Assembly: GCA_011525915.1 (NCBI GenBank)
Contig: WYBM01000078.1
Coordinates: forward strand, 1 to 64,000
Source of the DNA: Ardenticatenaceae bacterium
Lineage (GTDB): Bacteria > Chloroflexota > Anaerolineae > Promineifilales > Promineifilaceae
Length of the DNA: 64,000 nt
Direction: 5' to 3'
Shown: positions 9,254 to 17,912 of the stretch, in pieces
Position numbering within the stretch: position 1 is the first letter of the stretch
How the letters are laid out: each line of letters starts with the position of its first letter
Notes under the pieces: model-generated
The model's database searches: none
The model's input: the letters and a program-made list of their open reading frames with translations, nothing else
Told to the model about the DNA's origin: nothing
Program-made: the position numbers and the translations under genes

Positions 9254-10264
9254 TTACTTCCGACGGCGGCGCGGCCGGCCTTCAGGATGCAGGATAGGGT
9301 TAGGCACAGCCGGGAGAGCATCCCGTTGTGCGGGCTGTGCCAACTGCGCAACGGGTATCTGGCCATTAAGCGCGGCCGTCATGGCCCGGATGGTAGCAGG
9401 TGTGCTGCCGCAGCAGGCGCCGATAAGTTGTGCGCCCATCTGGTGGACATGATATGCATAACCGGCCATGACTTCCGGTGTGCCGTCATATTCCAAGGCC
9501 CCATTGCCACCCCAACGGGGAATGCCGGCGTTGGCTTTGGCGATGAGTGGTATCTCCTGATCAACAGTACGCATGGCGGCCACGGCGGCCATGGTATCAT
9601 GCAGGTTGGCGCCGCAGTTGGCGCCAATGGCCGCCAGATCATATTCGCGCAGCGTGGCCACGGCCTGCTCTGCTGTCACACCCATCATGGTACGGCCGTT
9701 GGTGTCAAAACTGAGCGTGGCGGCAATGGGCAAGTCACAGACGCTCCGCGCGCCTTCAATGGCCGCCCGCACTTCATCCAGGTGGCTCATCGTTTCAATC
9801 CAGAGGATGTCGGCGCCGCCGTCAGCCAACCCACGGGCCTGCTCGGCAAAGGCCGCCCGTGCTTCAGAGAAGGTCATTGTGCCCAGTGGTTCCAGCAGCT
9901 CGCCCGTTGGCCCCATCGAACCGGCAACCAGGATAGAGCGGGCGACAGTGGCCGCGGCCCGACGCCCGATTTCAGCGGCCGCTTTGTTCAATTCATATAC
10001 CCGCTCTTGTAGGTTGTGTAGCTGCAGTCGGTAACGCGTACCGCCAAAAGAGTTGGTTAAAACCACCTGTGACCCGGCGGCTATATACCGGCGATGCACT
10101 TCCTCAATATGTGCTGGATGTGCCACATTCCATAGTTCCGGTGCACTGCCTTGTTCCAACCCCATGTTAAACAACATGGTGCCCATGGCCCCATCAAGAA
10201 TGAGATGGGGTTGTGTTAAAAGTCGTTTTTGCAAAATGTGCCTCTCTATGCTCTTAGGGTCCAC
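9254..10264 (-). CDS. Homocysteine S-methyltransferase family protein
   Basis: The 336-residue protein has the Zn-dependent homocysteine methyltransferase barrel: LDGAMGTML at the start, LTNSFGGTRYRL, GSMGPTGELLEPLG, and the zinc triad Cys217 (GANCG) with Cys284-Cys285 (GACCGSTPATIRAM). Family members move a methyl group from betaine, S-methylmethionine or a corrinoid to homocysteine. In this operon it could demethylate glycine betaine directly, or use the corrinoid protein encoded upstream as methyl donor; the sequence does not decide. The start is a GTG. It ends in a basic tail (RPRRRRK). Confidence 0.8.
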   Translation of the reverse strand: MDPKSIERHILQKRLLTQPHLILDGAMGTMLFNMGLEQGSAPELWNVAHPAHIEEVHRRYIAAGSQVVLTNSFGGTRYRLQLHNLQERVYELNKAAAEIGRRAAATVARSILVAGSMGPTGELLEPLGTMTFSEARAAFAEQARGLADGGADILWIETMSHLDEVRAAIEGARSVCDLPIAATLSFDTNGRTMMGVTAEQAVATLREYDLAAIGANCGANLHDTMAAVAAMRTVDQEIPLIAKANAGIPRWGGNGALEYDGTPEVMAGYAYHVHQMGAQLIGACCGSTPATIRAMTAALNGQIPVAQLAQPAQRDALPAVPNPILHPEGRPRRRRK

Positions 10265-10321
10265 GATGCAGTTGACTCCATACTGAACACTGACTACTGC
10301 ATACTAAACACCAACTATTGA

Positions 10322-11011
10322 TTACCGCCCCTGTTTGATCTGCATAAACTTCTTGGCCGTGTCCACGGCCACGGCCGCATCGCGGCAGTAAGCGTCGGCT
10401 TCAATGTCTTCGGCAAAGGCGTCGTTGAGCGGTGCACCACCTACGAGGACGATCATATCCTGGCGAATGCCTTCGTCTTTGAGCGCCTGAATGACCACCC
10501 GCATGTAGGGCATGGTGGTGGTCAGCAGAGCGCTCATGCCCAGAATGTCCGGCTGGTGTTCACGAATGGCGTTTAAGTAATCATCTACCGAGTTGTTAAT
10601 GCCGATGTCAAAAATCTCAAAACCGGCCCCTTCCATCATCATGCCCACCAGGTTTTTGCCAATGTCGTGAATGTCCCCTTTGACGGTACCGATTACCATA
10701 GAGCCAATTTTGGGAGCGCCGGTTTCGGCCAGCAACGGCCGTAAAATAGCCATACCCGCCTTCATCGCCTTGGCCGCCATCAACACCTCTGGCACAAAGA
10801 GAATGCCGTCGCGGAAGTCTACGCCTACAATGTCCATACCGGCGACCAATCCGCCGGTGAGGACGTCATAGGGTGTGTACCCCCTGGACAGTGCCTCATG
10901 CACCTCTTCTTCGATCTCGGCGGCATACCCATCATACAAATCTTCGTGCATTAACTCATACAGCTCTTCTTTAGAAAGCTCTGACAGGATAATCTCTTCT
11001 TCGTCGCTCAT
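10322..11011 (-). CDS. Cobalamin-binding (corrinoid) methyl carrier protein
   Basis: The 229-residue protein has a helical cap (about 10-95) and a B12-binding Rossmann domain. The base-off ligand motif DxHxxG is D113-x-H115-x-x-G118 (TVKGDIHDIGKN), followed by MSALLTTTM and VLVGGAPL. This is the MtmC/MttC/MetH-type corrinoid protein that carries a methyl group on cobalt between a substrate methyltransferase and an acceptor methyltransferase. It is the only such protein in the window and would have to serve all three MttB homologues unless others lie elsewhere. It is flanked by the corrinoid-reactivation gene and the homocysteine methyltransferase. A CAGT-rich spacer (10262-10321) follows. Confidence 0.9.
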   Translation of the reverse strand: MSDEEEIILSELSKEELYELMHEDLYDGYAAEIEEEVHEALSRGYTPYDVLTGGLVAGMDIVGVDFRDGILFVPEVLMAAKAMKAGMAILRPLLAETGAPKIGSMVIGTVKGDIHDIGKNLVGMMMEGAGFEIFDIGINNSVDDYLNAIREHQPDILGMSALLTTTMPYMRVVIQALKDEGIRQDMIVLVGGAPLNDAFAEDIEADAYCRDAAVAVDTAKKFMQIKQGR

Positions 11012-11024
11012 AAAATACCTCTTT

Positions 11025-13064
11025 CTAATTTATACCAGGGTTACGGTGGCGTCGCCGTTGGTGTGGCCGTTGGGCGGCCACGGCCGTCTCTGCCTCCGGT
11101 AACAGCCCCTGTAAATGGGGAAACGGGTCGCGAGCGTGGGGCAGGTGCAGGGCAGCCACAAATTCGTCCTGAAAATCAGGGTGTACGGCCGTTTCCAGGT
11201 AGGTGACCCATTGAGCAATATACGGCGCTTCGGCCCGCTTCTCGCGGTTTAGCAGGGCGATACGGGCGCCATCCCCGGCGGCGTTGCCCACGGCCGTAAC
11301 ACGCGCCAGATCACAATCAGGAATCAGGCCCAGCAGCAAGGCATACTGTGGGTCGATGGTGCTGCCAAAGGCCCCGGCCAGCAAGATACGGTCCACCTGC
11401 CGTATGCCTGCGCGGGCCATCAACAATTTGCAGCCCGCGTACAGCGCCGCCTTCGCCAACTGGATATTCCGCACATCATCTTGTGTCACCAAAATGGGCT
11501 GGCCAGTCGTGCTTTGTTCAGCGGTGGCCAGGATGTAAGCCCCCTTACGGCCGTGCCACTGCACATAGGGATGGTCAGTGAGCGTGGGGTTAAAACGGCC
11601 GTCGGCCAATAACACGCCCGCCAAAAATAGCTCTGCTACCACTTCAATAATGCCAGAGCCACAAATGCCTGCCGCCAGATGGCGGGGCTGCATGTCTGGT
11701 AAGGCGTTTGGCCCTATGTGCCATTGGTCTGACCAGCGTTCTTCGCCAATGACGCGGAAGCGGGCGGCCTTTGTCTGCGGGTCAAGCCGAACGCGCTCAA
11801 TGGCCCCTGGTGCGGCACGCATACCATAAGTGATTTGGGCCCCTTCAAAAGCAGGGCCGGTGGGGCTGGAAGCGCTGAACAGCCATTCCCGGTTGCCCAA
11901 TACGATCTCGGCATTGGTGCCCACGTCCACCACCAGCATGATCTCATCCTGGTAGTGTGGCTCTTCGGCCAGCAGTACAGCCACATTGTCTGCGCCTACG
12001 TGCCCGGCTTCAGCCGGCAGCACATGAATCATGGCCCCTTTGTGCAGCCGCAGCCCCAATTCACGGGCTTTGATGTCCATCGCTTCCCGGTTGGCCAGGG
12101 CAAAGGGCGCGCCGCCCAACTCCTGTGGGTTGATGCCCAGCAAAATGTGGATCATGGTGGTGTTGCCTACCAAAACGGTTTCACAGATGTCGCGTGCCTG
12201 TAGGCCAGCCTCTTTGGCGGCGCGGGCGGCCAGCTTGTTGAGGGTCTCGATGACGGCCGTGTGCATTTTCTCCAGACCGTCCTTATGTATCATGGCATAG
12301 GAAACACGGCTCATCAAATCTTCGCCATACGCCACCTGCGGGTTCATGGTAGATTCGGTGGCCAGCACAGTACCGGTGCGCAAATCACACAAATGCCCGG
12401 CAATGGTGGTGCTGCCAATGTCCACCGCCAACCCATAAATGCCCTCGTGGTAGCCAGGCAGCACGTCAATGACTTCTTGCTCTTGCCACAAGATGACCGT
12501 CACTTTCCACTTTCCGGCGCGCAGTGTCTCTTGTAATTTCCGCAGCGCAAATAAATCAAGGGTCAGGCCGGCCAGCCCCCATTGTTGGGCCAGCGCTTCT
12601 TGCAGCCGCCCCCAGTCACCGCGGTGCTCGCCCAGTTCAGCCTCTTCTACGACCACGTACACCTGGCGGATGGCCGGGTTCACGGTAATGGTTCGCGCTG
12701 TGGCCGATTTGCGGATAACCTGTTTGTGTGCCCGGCTCTCTTCGGGCACAAACACCAACACATCACCGTTGACATAAGCAGAGCAGGCCAATCGGCAGCC
12801 GCCGTTTTCACCCAATCGATGCAGCAGGGCGTTTTCTTCTGCTCCCGGCGGCGTCAGGTGATTGGTGGTGGAGGTGATGCCATGTTTCTGGAAACGGCCG
12901 TCTTCTACCCGTACCTTGCACTTGCCACACGTCAGCCGCCCACCACAAATGCTTTCGATCTCTACCCCCATCTGCTGAGCCGCCGCCAGCAGTGACTGTC
13001 CGGGTGCTACGCGGTCACGCCGGCCGGTGGGCATAAAAATAACCAAAGGGTTTTGCTCGGTCAT
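11025..13064 (-). CDS. ASKHA/ferredoxin-domain corrinoid activation protein (RamA/DUF4445-like)
   Basis: The 679-residue protein starts with a plant-type [2Fe-2S] ferredoxin domain (C40, C46, C49, C90) and continues with the ASKHA ATPase-like domains typical of DUF4445 proteins (VDIGSTTIAGHLCDL around 230, VDVGTNAEIVLGN around 390, LAGAFGSTI near 590). Family members use ATP and a low-potential electron to return cob(II)alamin to the active cob(I) state. It lies directly upstream of the corrinoid protein gene, as in other methyltransferase operons. The C-terminus is basic (QRPHQRRRHRN). Confidence 0.88.
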   Translation of the reverse strand: MTEQNPLVIFMPTGRRDRVAPGQSLLAAAQQMGVEIESICGGRLTCGKCKVRVEDGRFQKHGITSTTNHLTPPGAEENALLHRLGENGGCRLACSAYVNGDVLVFVPEESRAHKQVIRKSATARTITVNPAIRQVYVVVEEAELGEHRGDWGRLQEALAQQWGLAGLTLDLFALRKLQETLRAGKWKVTVILWQEQEVIDVLPGYHEGIYGLAVDIGSTTIAGHLCDLRTGTVLATESTMNPQVAYGEDLMSRVSYAMIHKDGLEKMHTAVIETLNKLAARAAKEAGLQARDICETVLVGNTTMIHILLGINPQELGGAPFALANREAMDIKARELGLRLHKGAMIHVLPAEAGHVGADNVAVLLAEEPHYQDEIMLVVDVGTNAEIVLGNREWLFSASSPTGPAFEGAQITYGMRAAPGAIERVRLDPQTKAARFRVIGEERWSDQWHIGPNALPDMQPRHLAAGICGSGIIEVVAELFLAGVLLADGRFNPTLTDHPYVQWHGRKGAYILATAEQSTTGQPILVTQDDVRNIQLAKAALYAGCKLLMARAGIRQVDRILLAGAFGSTIDPQYALLLGLIPDCDLARVTAVGNAAGDGARIALLNREKRAEAPYIAQWVTYLETAVHPDFQDEFVAALHLPHARDPFPHLQGLLPEAETAVAAQRPHQRRRHRNPGIN

Positions 13065-13098
13065 ACGTTTTCCAGCTCAGGCCTTTGAGAAGTGACTG

Positions 13099-13392
13099 TC
13101 ACCTTTGCAGAGCCACGGCCGTGGCCCGCCAATCAATCGTCTCATACTGTCTGTCTAGCTCAGCTACTATCGCGGCTACCACATCTGCTGGTGAACCCTC
13201 ACGCATTTGCAGTTCACCCCAGGTGAAACCCTCTAAGTAAGCGTCCGTACCCGTCAGCCCGGCGGTCATGGCTGCCTGGTCAATGGCTGCCTGAAAGCGC
13301 GGCGGCAGTTCCCCGCTCACCCGGTCATGTCGCCCACCAGCCCGCACCTGAAGGGGAATATCATGCCAGTAGAGAATTTGAAAGGTGGCCAT
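13099..13392 (-). CDS. PF13769 'virulence factor' family small protein
   Basis: The 97-residue protein opens with a beta strand and YWHDIPLQVRA, followed by LPPRFQAAIDQAAM and DAYLEGFTW. This pattern fits PF13769, a family whose name comes from an old screen. From memory, such genes recur in proteobacterial operons with MTHFR, corrinoid and MttB-like genes, so a role in one-carbon metabolism is more likely than virulence. It lies between the iron alcohol dehydrogenase (two bases away) and the ASKHA gene, which strongly suggests co-expression. The biochemical function is unknown. Confidence 0.65.
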   Translation of the reverse strand: MATFQILYWHDIPLQVRAGGRHDRVSGELPPRFQAAIDQAAMTAGLTGTDAYLEGFTWGELQMREGSPADVVAAIVAELDRQYETIDWRATAVALQR

Positions 13393-13394
13393 AT

Positions 13395-14561
13395 CTATTT
13401 ACCCAGATCAAACGCCCGTTGGTATACTTTCACATAGCCTTGATAATCAATGTCTCGGGGGTTGCCAATGGTTTGTGGGTCATTGGCTGCCAGTTCAGCC
13501 AGCAGCGGGATCTCGTCTTCGCTAAAGCCCAATGCCTGCATGGTGGGAATGCCTACGTCTGCGGTCAGCCGGTACACGGCCGTTACCGCCCGCTCTGCCG
13601 CATCCCAGATAGACAGCCCGCGAATATCCTCACCCAACGCCTGGGCGACACGGGCAAAACGGTGTGGCTCGGCTATAAAGTTATACTCCATGACCGGCCC
13701 CAGCAGTCGTGCGGTGATGGCCCCATGTGGTACGTCACGCACGCCGCCAGCCGTCTGGCTCATGGCGTGCGCTGCGCCTGCGCTGGCTACACCGTAAGCC
13801 ATGCCGCCCAACGCAGCAGCCATGCTCATCTTGGTACGTGCTTCCTGGTTGTGCCCCTGAGCGTAGGCGATGCGCAAATAGCGGCTCACGTACTCCATGG
13901 CCAGCAGAGCCACGGCATCGGTGAAGGGTTGGGCGTAGGCCATCGTGTAACATTCAATGGCATGGGCCAGGGCGTCCATGCCGGTGCCAGCGGTGATAGA
14001 TGGCGGCAGGGCCAGCGTCAGCTGCGGGTCGATCAGGGCTACGTGTGCCCCGATCAGTGGCGTGCCGCCCACGTTGTACTTAATTTTGCGCTCATGGTCA
14101 GTGATGACTGACCATAATGTCACCTCGCTGCCAGTTCCGGCCGTGGTGGGCACGGCGATTGTGGGGGGGATACGTTTGCAAATAGGGTTAGGGTCAGCCC
14201 ACTCATAAGCCCGAATAGAACCGCCCTGCACGGCCGTGACCCCAATGGCCTTGGTAGCATCCATGGGGCTGCCGCCGCCCAGGCCAATGAGTCCATCACA
14301 ATCCGCTTCCCGGTAGACGGCCGTGCCCTGGTCTACCAGAGCGATGGGGGGGTTGGGCACCACATCATCAAACAACACGTAGTCAAGGCCGTATTTGCGC
14401 AGTTGATTGGTGACTTCAGCCACCACCCCCGCCGTCACCAGCCCTTTGTCAGTGACCAACAACGGCCGTCTCACCCCCAGCCCTCGCAGCTCATCCACCA
14501 ACCCGGCCAACGTCCCTGGTCCATGTACAATCTTGGTAGGAAATTCAAATGTTTGCATCAT
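13395..14561 (-). CDS. Iron-containing alcohol dehydrogenase
   Basis: The 388-residue protein is a group III (Fe-dependent) alcohol dehydrogenase. It has the NAD-binding GLGGGSPMDATKAIG motif, TTAGTGSEVTLWSVI, and metal ligands in GTGMDALAHAIE and AHAMSQTAGGVRDVPHGAI. The start is at the paired ATGs 14561/14558; the longer open frame upstream is repeat sequence. In this operon it could reduce or oxidise a small aldehyde such as formaldehyde released from demethylation, but the substrate is inference. A CAGT-rich hairpin repeat separates it from the permease gene upstream. Confidence 0.85.
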   Translation of the reverse strand: MMQTFEFPTKIVHGPGTLAGLVDELRGLGVRRPLLVTDKGLVTAGVVAEVTNQLRKYGLDYVLFDDVVPNPPIALVDQGTAVYREADCDGLIGLGGGSPMDATKAIGVTAVQGGSIRAYEWADPNPICKRIPPTIAVPTTAGTGSEVTLWSVITDHERKIKYNVGGTPLIGAHVALIDPQLTLALPPSITAGTGMDALAHAIECYTMAYAQPFTDAVALLAMEYVSRYLRIAYAQGHNQEARTKMSMAAALGGMAYGVASAGAAHAMSQTAGGVRDVPHGAITARLLGPVMEYNFIAEPHRFARVAQALGEDIRGLSIWDAAERAVTAVYRLTADVGIPTMQALGFSEDEIPLLAELAANDPQTIGNPRDIDYQGYVKVYQRAFDLGK

Positions 14562-14574
14562 CGTTGAGTCCTTT

Positions 14575-14656
14575 GAAAACAGTATGGAGTATTCAGTAGC
14601 TCCGTATTCAGAAGTGCATCGCCTGACTGAATAGTGACCTACTGAATACTGATCAC
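14575..14656. repeat. CAGT/ACTG-rich hairpin overlapping the permease stop
   Basis: The sequence holds AGTATTCAGTAG on one side and CTACTGAATACTGATCACT on the other, forming an imperfect hairpin. The last codons of the double permease gene (VISIQ and its stop) are encoded by this repeat, so the element has inserted into or replaced the original 3' end. Confidence 0.65.
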
Positions 14657-16744
14657 TAAATTCCGCGCCGCTGCCAGCCGTGCCGCCCACGCCTGGGAGA
14701 TGCGGTCAATCATCACTGCCAGAATCACAATCGCCAGCCCGGCTTCCACGCTGCGGCCAAGTTCGTTTTGCGCCAGACCAGAGACAACCTCTAACCCCAA
14801 CCCCGCGCCCCCCACCAATCCGGCGATGATCACCATCGCCAGCACCATCATGATGGTCTGGTTAATGCCCAACATGATAGCCGGCAACGCTAGGGGAATT
14901 TGTACCTTAAACAATAGCTGCCGCCCGGTCGAGCCAAAGGCTCTGGCCGCTTCCACCACTTCGGCATCCACACGACGGATGCCCAGGCTGGTCAGGCGGA
15001 TAACTGGTGGCAAGGCGTACAGCACCGAAGCCAGAATCCCGGCCACCCGCCCCACGTTAAAAAGCATGATGACAGGAACCAGGTAGACAAAGGTGGGAAT
15101 GGTCTGTAAAAAGTCATTCATGATACGCAGTCCCCGGTCAGCGTGATCATTGCGTGCTGCCCATATGCCCAGGGGAATGCCCATAAGAATGGAAATAAAA
15201 ACGGCGACGATCACCTGGCTGAGCGTGTCCATGGCCAATTCCCACATGCCCAGCAGGCCCACGAAGAACATACCGGCCAGGGTAAACAAGGCCAGCCGCC
15301 TGCCGGCCACCCTATAGGCCACGGCCGTCAGCAGCAGCATGATCACCGGCCACGTTAGCTTTTCAACCAATAAACGGCGCAAAGGGGCCAATATGTAAAT
15401 GGTGATAAAGTCACTAAATGGCCCAGTGCCGATATGGCTGTCGCCGATACGGTATAGGTGAACCTGGGCCCACTGCACCAGGGCGTCAACGGGTGCGGCC
15501 AGGCCCAGGTTCCAACGAGTGGGGAAGTCACGGGCGGCGGGCACGGCCGTGCCTAACCCTAACGTTAACAGCAGCAGCCCCACCAGCACCAGTGTGCTCA
15601 TAAAAAAGATGGGGTGCCGAGCCAAAAGGCCATGATGGCTGGTGAGCATTTGCGTGGCCCGATGGCTGGCTTTGTAGACATAAGCAATGACTGTTTCGAT
15701 GCCTGCCGCGGCCCTGTTCCCCTGCCATGCTGCTGGCAGCAAATGGAAGCCGTGAAAATCACCCTGGCTGTTCCATTCGGTGCGCACCAGAGCCTGGCTC
15801 ATACGGTCTAGCAGCACGGCCATGAACACAACTGCCAGCCCGGCCGCAAAGGCCGTACCCACGTTCAGTGTACGCAGTGCCCTTAAGACGGTTTCACCCA
15901 GCCCGCCACTGCCGATGAGGGCAGCAATGACCACAATGCTCAGGGCCATCATGATGGTCTGGTTGACGCCGGTCATGATAGCCGGGGTGGCCAGGGGTAG
16001 GCGTACTTTGAACAAAATCTGGCGGTCAGTGGCGCCAAAGGCGCGGGCAGCTTCCACCGTTTCGCTGGAAACCTGGCGAATGCCCAGGTTGGTCAGGCGA
16101 ATGGCCGGGGGCAGGGCATAGATGACGGTGGCCACCACGCTGGGCACACGGGCGATGCCAAAAAAGAGCAGCACGGGAATAAGGTAGACAAAAGCGGGCA
16201 TGGTTTGCATGGCGTCCAGCAACGGCCGCAGTCCGCGTGCTACCCGGTCATCCTGGGCCGCCCAAATGCCCACAGGAATGCCGATCACCAGAGAAATAAT
16301 GACCGAGACCACCATTAACGCCAGCGTTTGCAGGCTGCGATCCCAAAAACCCAACAGCCCCATGAGCAGGGTGCAGGTGGAAACCAGCAGTGCCAGCCGC
16401 AGCCCGCCCGCTTTATGGGCGGTCAGGAAAATAGCGGCCACGATCACCGGCCAGGGCAGCCACAGCAGGAACTTTTCTACCAGCCGCAGCCCCCCGTCAA
16501 TAAAGGCGCTGAACGGCTCAAAGAAGTAAAGGAACATGGGGTGCGTTTGCCGGTTGGCCACAAGCCAGCGTTTAAATTCGTCCAGTGGACCGCGCAGGCC
16601 AATGTTCCAGGCTTCGGGAAAGGCACCCACACGCGCGGCCGTCAGGATGATCAGCAGCACCAGCAACACGGCCGTGGCCACACCCAACCAGACCCACCGT
16701 TTATGTAAGGATATGCGGGATAATGCCACAGATGCACTCATCAT
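14639..16744 (-). CDS. Double-length glycine betaine/proline ABC permease (tandem ProW)
   Basis: The 701-residue protein contains two complete permease modules in one chain. Each has a Trp-rich lead helix, several membrane helices and a BPD-type EAA loop (ETVEAARAFGATDRQILFKVRLPLA at about 235, and EVVEAARAFGSTGRQLLFKVQIPLA near 600). Ordinary ProW/OpuAB permeases have one module and dimerise, so this fusion would supply both halves of the pore. The binding protein and ATPase are encoded just upstream. It imports a quaternary amine, most likely glycine betaine or a relative. The last residues come from an intergenic repeat. Confidence 0.88.
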   Translation of the reverse strand: MMSASVALSRISLHKRWVWLGVATAVLLVLLIILTAARVGAFPEAWNIGLRGPLDEFKRWLVANRQTHPMFLYFFEPFSAFIDGGLRLVEKFLLWLPWPVIVAAIFLTAHKAGGLRLALLVSTCTLLMGLLGFWDRSLQTLALMVVSVIISLVIGIPVGIWAAQDDRVARGLRPLLDAMQTMPAFVYLIPVLLFFGIARVPSVVATVIYALPPAIRLTNLGIRQVSSETVEAARAFGATDRQILFKVRLPLATPAIMTGVNQTIMMALSIVVIAALIGSGGLGETVLRALRTLNVGTAFAAGLAVVFMAVLLDRMSQALVRTEWNSQGDFHGFHLLPAAWQGNRAAAGIETVIAYVYKASHRATQMLTSHHGLLARHPIFFMSTLVLVGLLLLTLGLGTAVPAARDFPTRWNLGLAAPVDALVQWAQVHLYRIGDSHIGTGPFSDFITIYILAPLRRLLVEKLTWPVIMLLLTAVAYRVAGRRLALFTLAGMFFVGLLGMWELAMDTLSQVIVAVFISILMGIPLGIWAARNDHADRGLRIMNDFLQTIPTFVYLVPVIMLFNVGRVAGILASVLYALPPVIRLTSLGIRRVDAEVVEAARAFGSTGRQLLFKVQIPLALPAIMLGINQTIMMVLAMVIIAGLVGGAGLGLEVVSGLAQNELGRSVEAGLAIVILAVMIDRISQAWAARLAAARNLVISIQ

Positions 16745-16800
16745 GTTTTGCCTATCAGATCTCCGATTTCTCTGGGAAATGGGAGTTCCATGCCGTGACG

Positions 16801-17820
16801 CTACTCTGCCCCGGCCAGTGCCAGCATAAGCGTTTTGCGGTCTACCTTGCCTACCACATTGCCGGCCGTGTCCAGCACGGCAATAGGCGTGTTGTTATTG
16901 GCGGTGAGCGGGATCAACCGGTCTAGTGTCATGTCTGCGCGGCAGGTGGTCTCGCTGCCGTCAATATTGCCCGGCGGCTGCATGATGGCCTCGGCGGTAA
17001 GGACCCGGGCGCGGGGCACGTCCTTGGTAAATTCGCGTACATAGTTGTTGGCCGGGTGGGCTACAATCATGCCGGCCGTGCTCATTTGCACGATCTCGCC
17101 ATCTTTCATGATGGCAATGCGGTCGCCCAGCTTGATCGCTTCTAAAAAGTCATGGGTAATGAAGACGATGGTTTTGTGTAGGGTTTGTTGTAAACGAATC
17201 AATTCGTCTTGCATTTCGCGGCGGATCAGAGGGTCAAGGGCGCTGAACGGTTCGTCGCAGAGTAAAATTTCTGGGTCTACGGCCAGGGCACGGGCCAGCC
17301 CCACTCGCTGCTGCATGCCGCCGCTGAGTTCATGCGGGTAATGGTTTTCCCATCCTTTGAGGCCCACCATGTGCAGCACTTCCCTGGCTTTGGCTTCCCG
17401 TTCCGGCCGGGGCATGCCCTGGATTTCCAGGCCATAGGCCACGTTATCCACCACCCGCCGATGGGGAAAAAGGCCAAAGCGTTGGAAGACCATGCTCATG
17501 GTATGGCGGCGTAGATCGCGCAGTTCCTCTTTGTTGATCTGGGTGATGTCACGGCCGTTGACCACAATTTCGCCCCGTGTTGGTTCAATCAGCCGCGTCA
17601 GGCAGCGAATGAGCGTAGACTTGCCGCTGCCTGACAGCCCCATGACTACAAAAATCTCGCCCGTCGCCACCTCAAATGAAACATCACGGACAGCTACCAC
17701 ATGTCCGGTTCTTTCCTGAATGTCGGCGCGGGTAGACACGGCCGTGACGTGTTGAATCACATGCTCTGGCGCAGGGCCGAATATTTTCCAAACATGGCGG
17801 CAGGCGATTTTTGTGTCCAT
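16801..17820 (-). CDS. Glycine betaine-type ABC transporter ATPase (ProV-like)
   Basis: The 339-residue protein has Walker A at 61-69 (GLSGSGKST), the signature LSGGMQ at 165-170 and Walker B at 185-190 (ILLCDE). After the ATPase domain a C-terminal regulatory stretch of about 80 residues resembles half of a CBS pair (NTPIAVLDTAGNVVGKVDRKTL). This is the ProV/OpuAA arrangement. It lies between the binding protein and permease genes and powers their uptake of a betaine-type solute. The single CBS-like segment is shorter than the two found in osmoregulated OpuA, so control by salt is uncertain. Confidence 0.9.
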   Translation of the reverse strand: MDTKIACRHVWKIFGPAPEHVIQHVTAVSTRADIQERTGHVVAVRDVSFEVATGEIFVVMGLSGSGKSTLIRCLTRLIEPTRGEIVVNGRDITQINKEELRDLRRHTMSMVFQRFGLFPHRRVVDNVAYGLEIQGMPRPEREAKAREVLHMVGLKGWENHYPHELSGGMQQRVGLARALAVDPEILLCDEPFSALDPLIRREMQDELIRLQQTLHKTIVFITHDFLEAIKLGDRIAIMKDGEIVQMSTAGMIVAHPANNYVREFTKDVPRARVLTAEAIMQPPGNIDGSETTCRADMTLDRLIPLTANNNTPIAVLDTAGNVVGKVDRKTLMLALAGAE

Positions 17821-17822
17821 GT

Positions 17823-17912
17823 TTCCAGTAATCAGTAATCAGTAATCAGTACTCAGTAATCAGTGTTCAGTAGGCCTAACTGATCACTGAACTACTGAAC
17901 ACTGGTTACCAT
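17823..17912. repeat. CAGT/ACTG-rich hairpin between proX-like and proV-like genes
   Basis: Tandem AATCAGT words (17828-17865) are followed by GTTCAGTAGGCCTAACTGATCACTGAACTACTGAACACTGG, whose halves are complementary. It lies inside the transporter operon and could stabilise the upstream binding-protein message or lower ATPase expression. The effect is inference. Confidence 0.7.

Noticed and set aside
9155-10012. Long open frame on the + strand
   Set aside because: It is antisense to the homocysteine methyltransferase, whose zinc motifs are intact. The antisense product has no family look.
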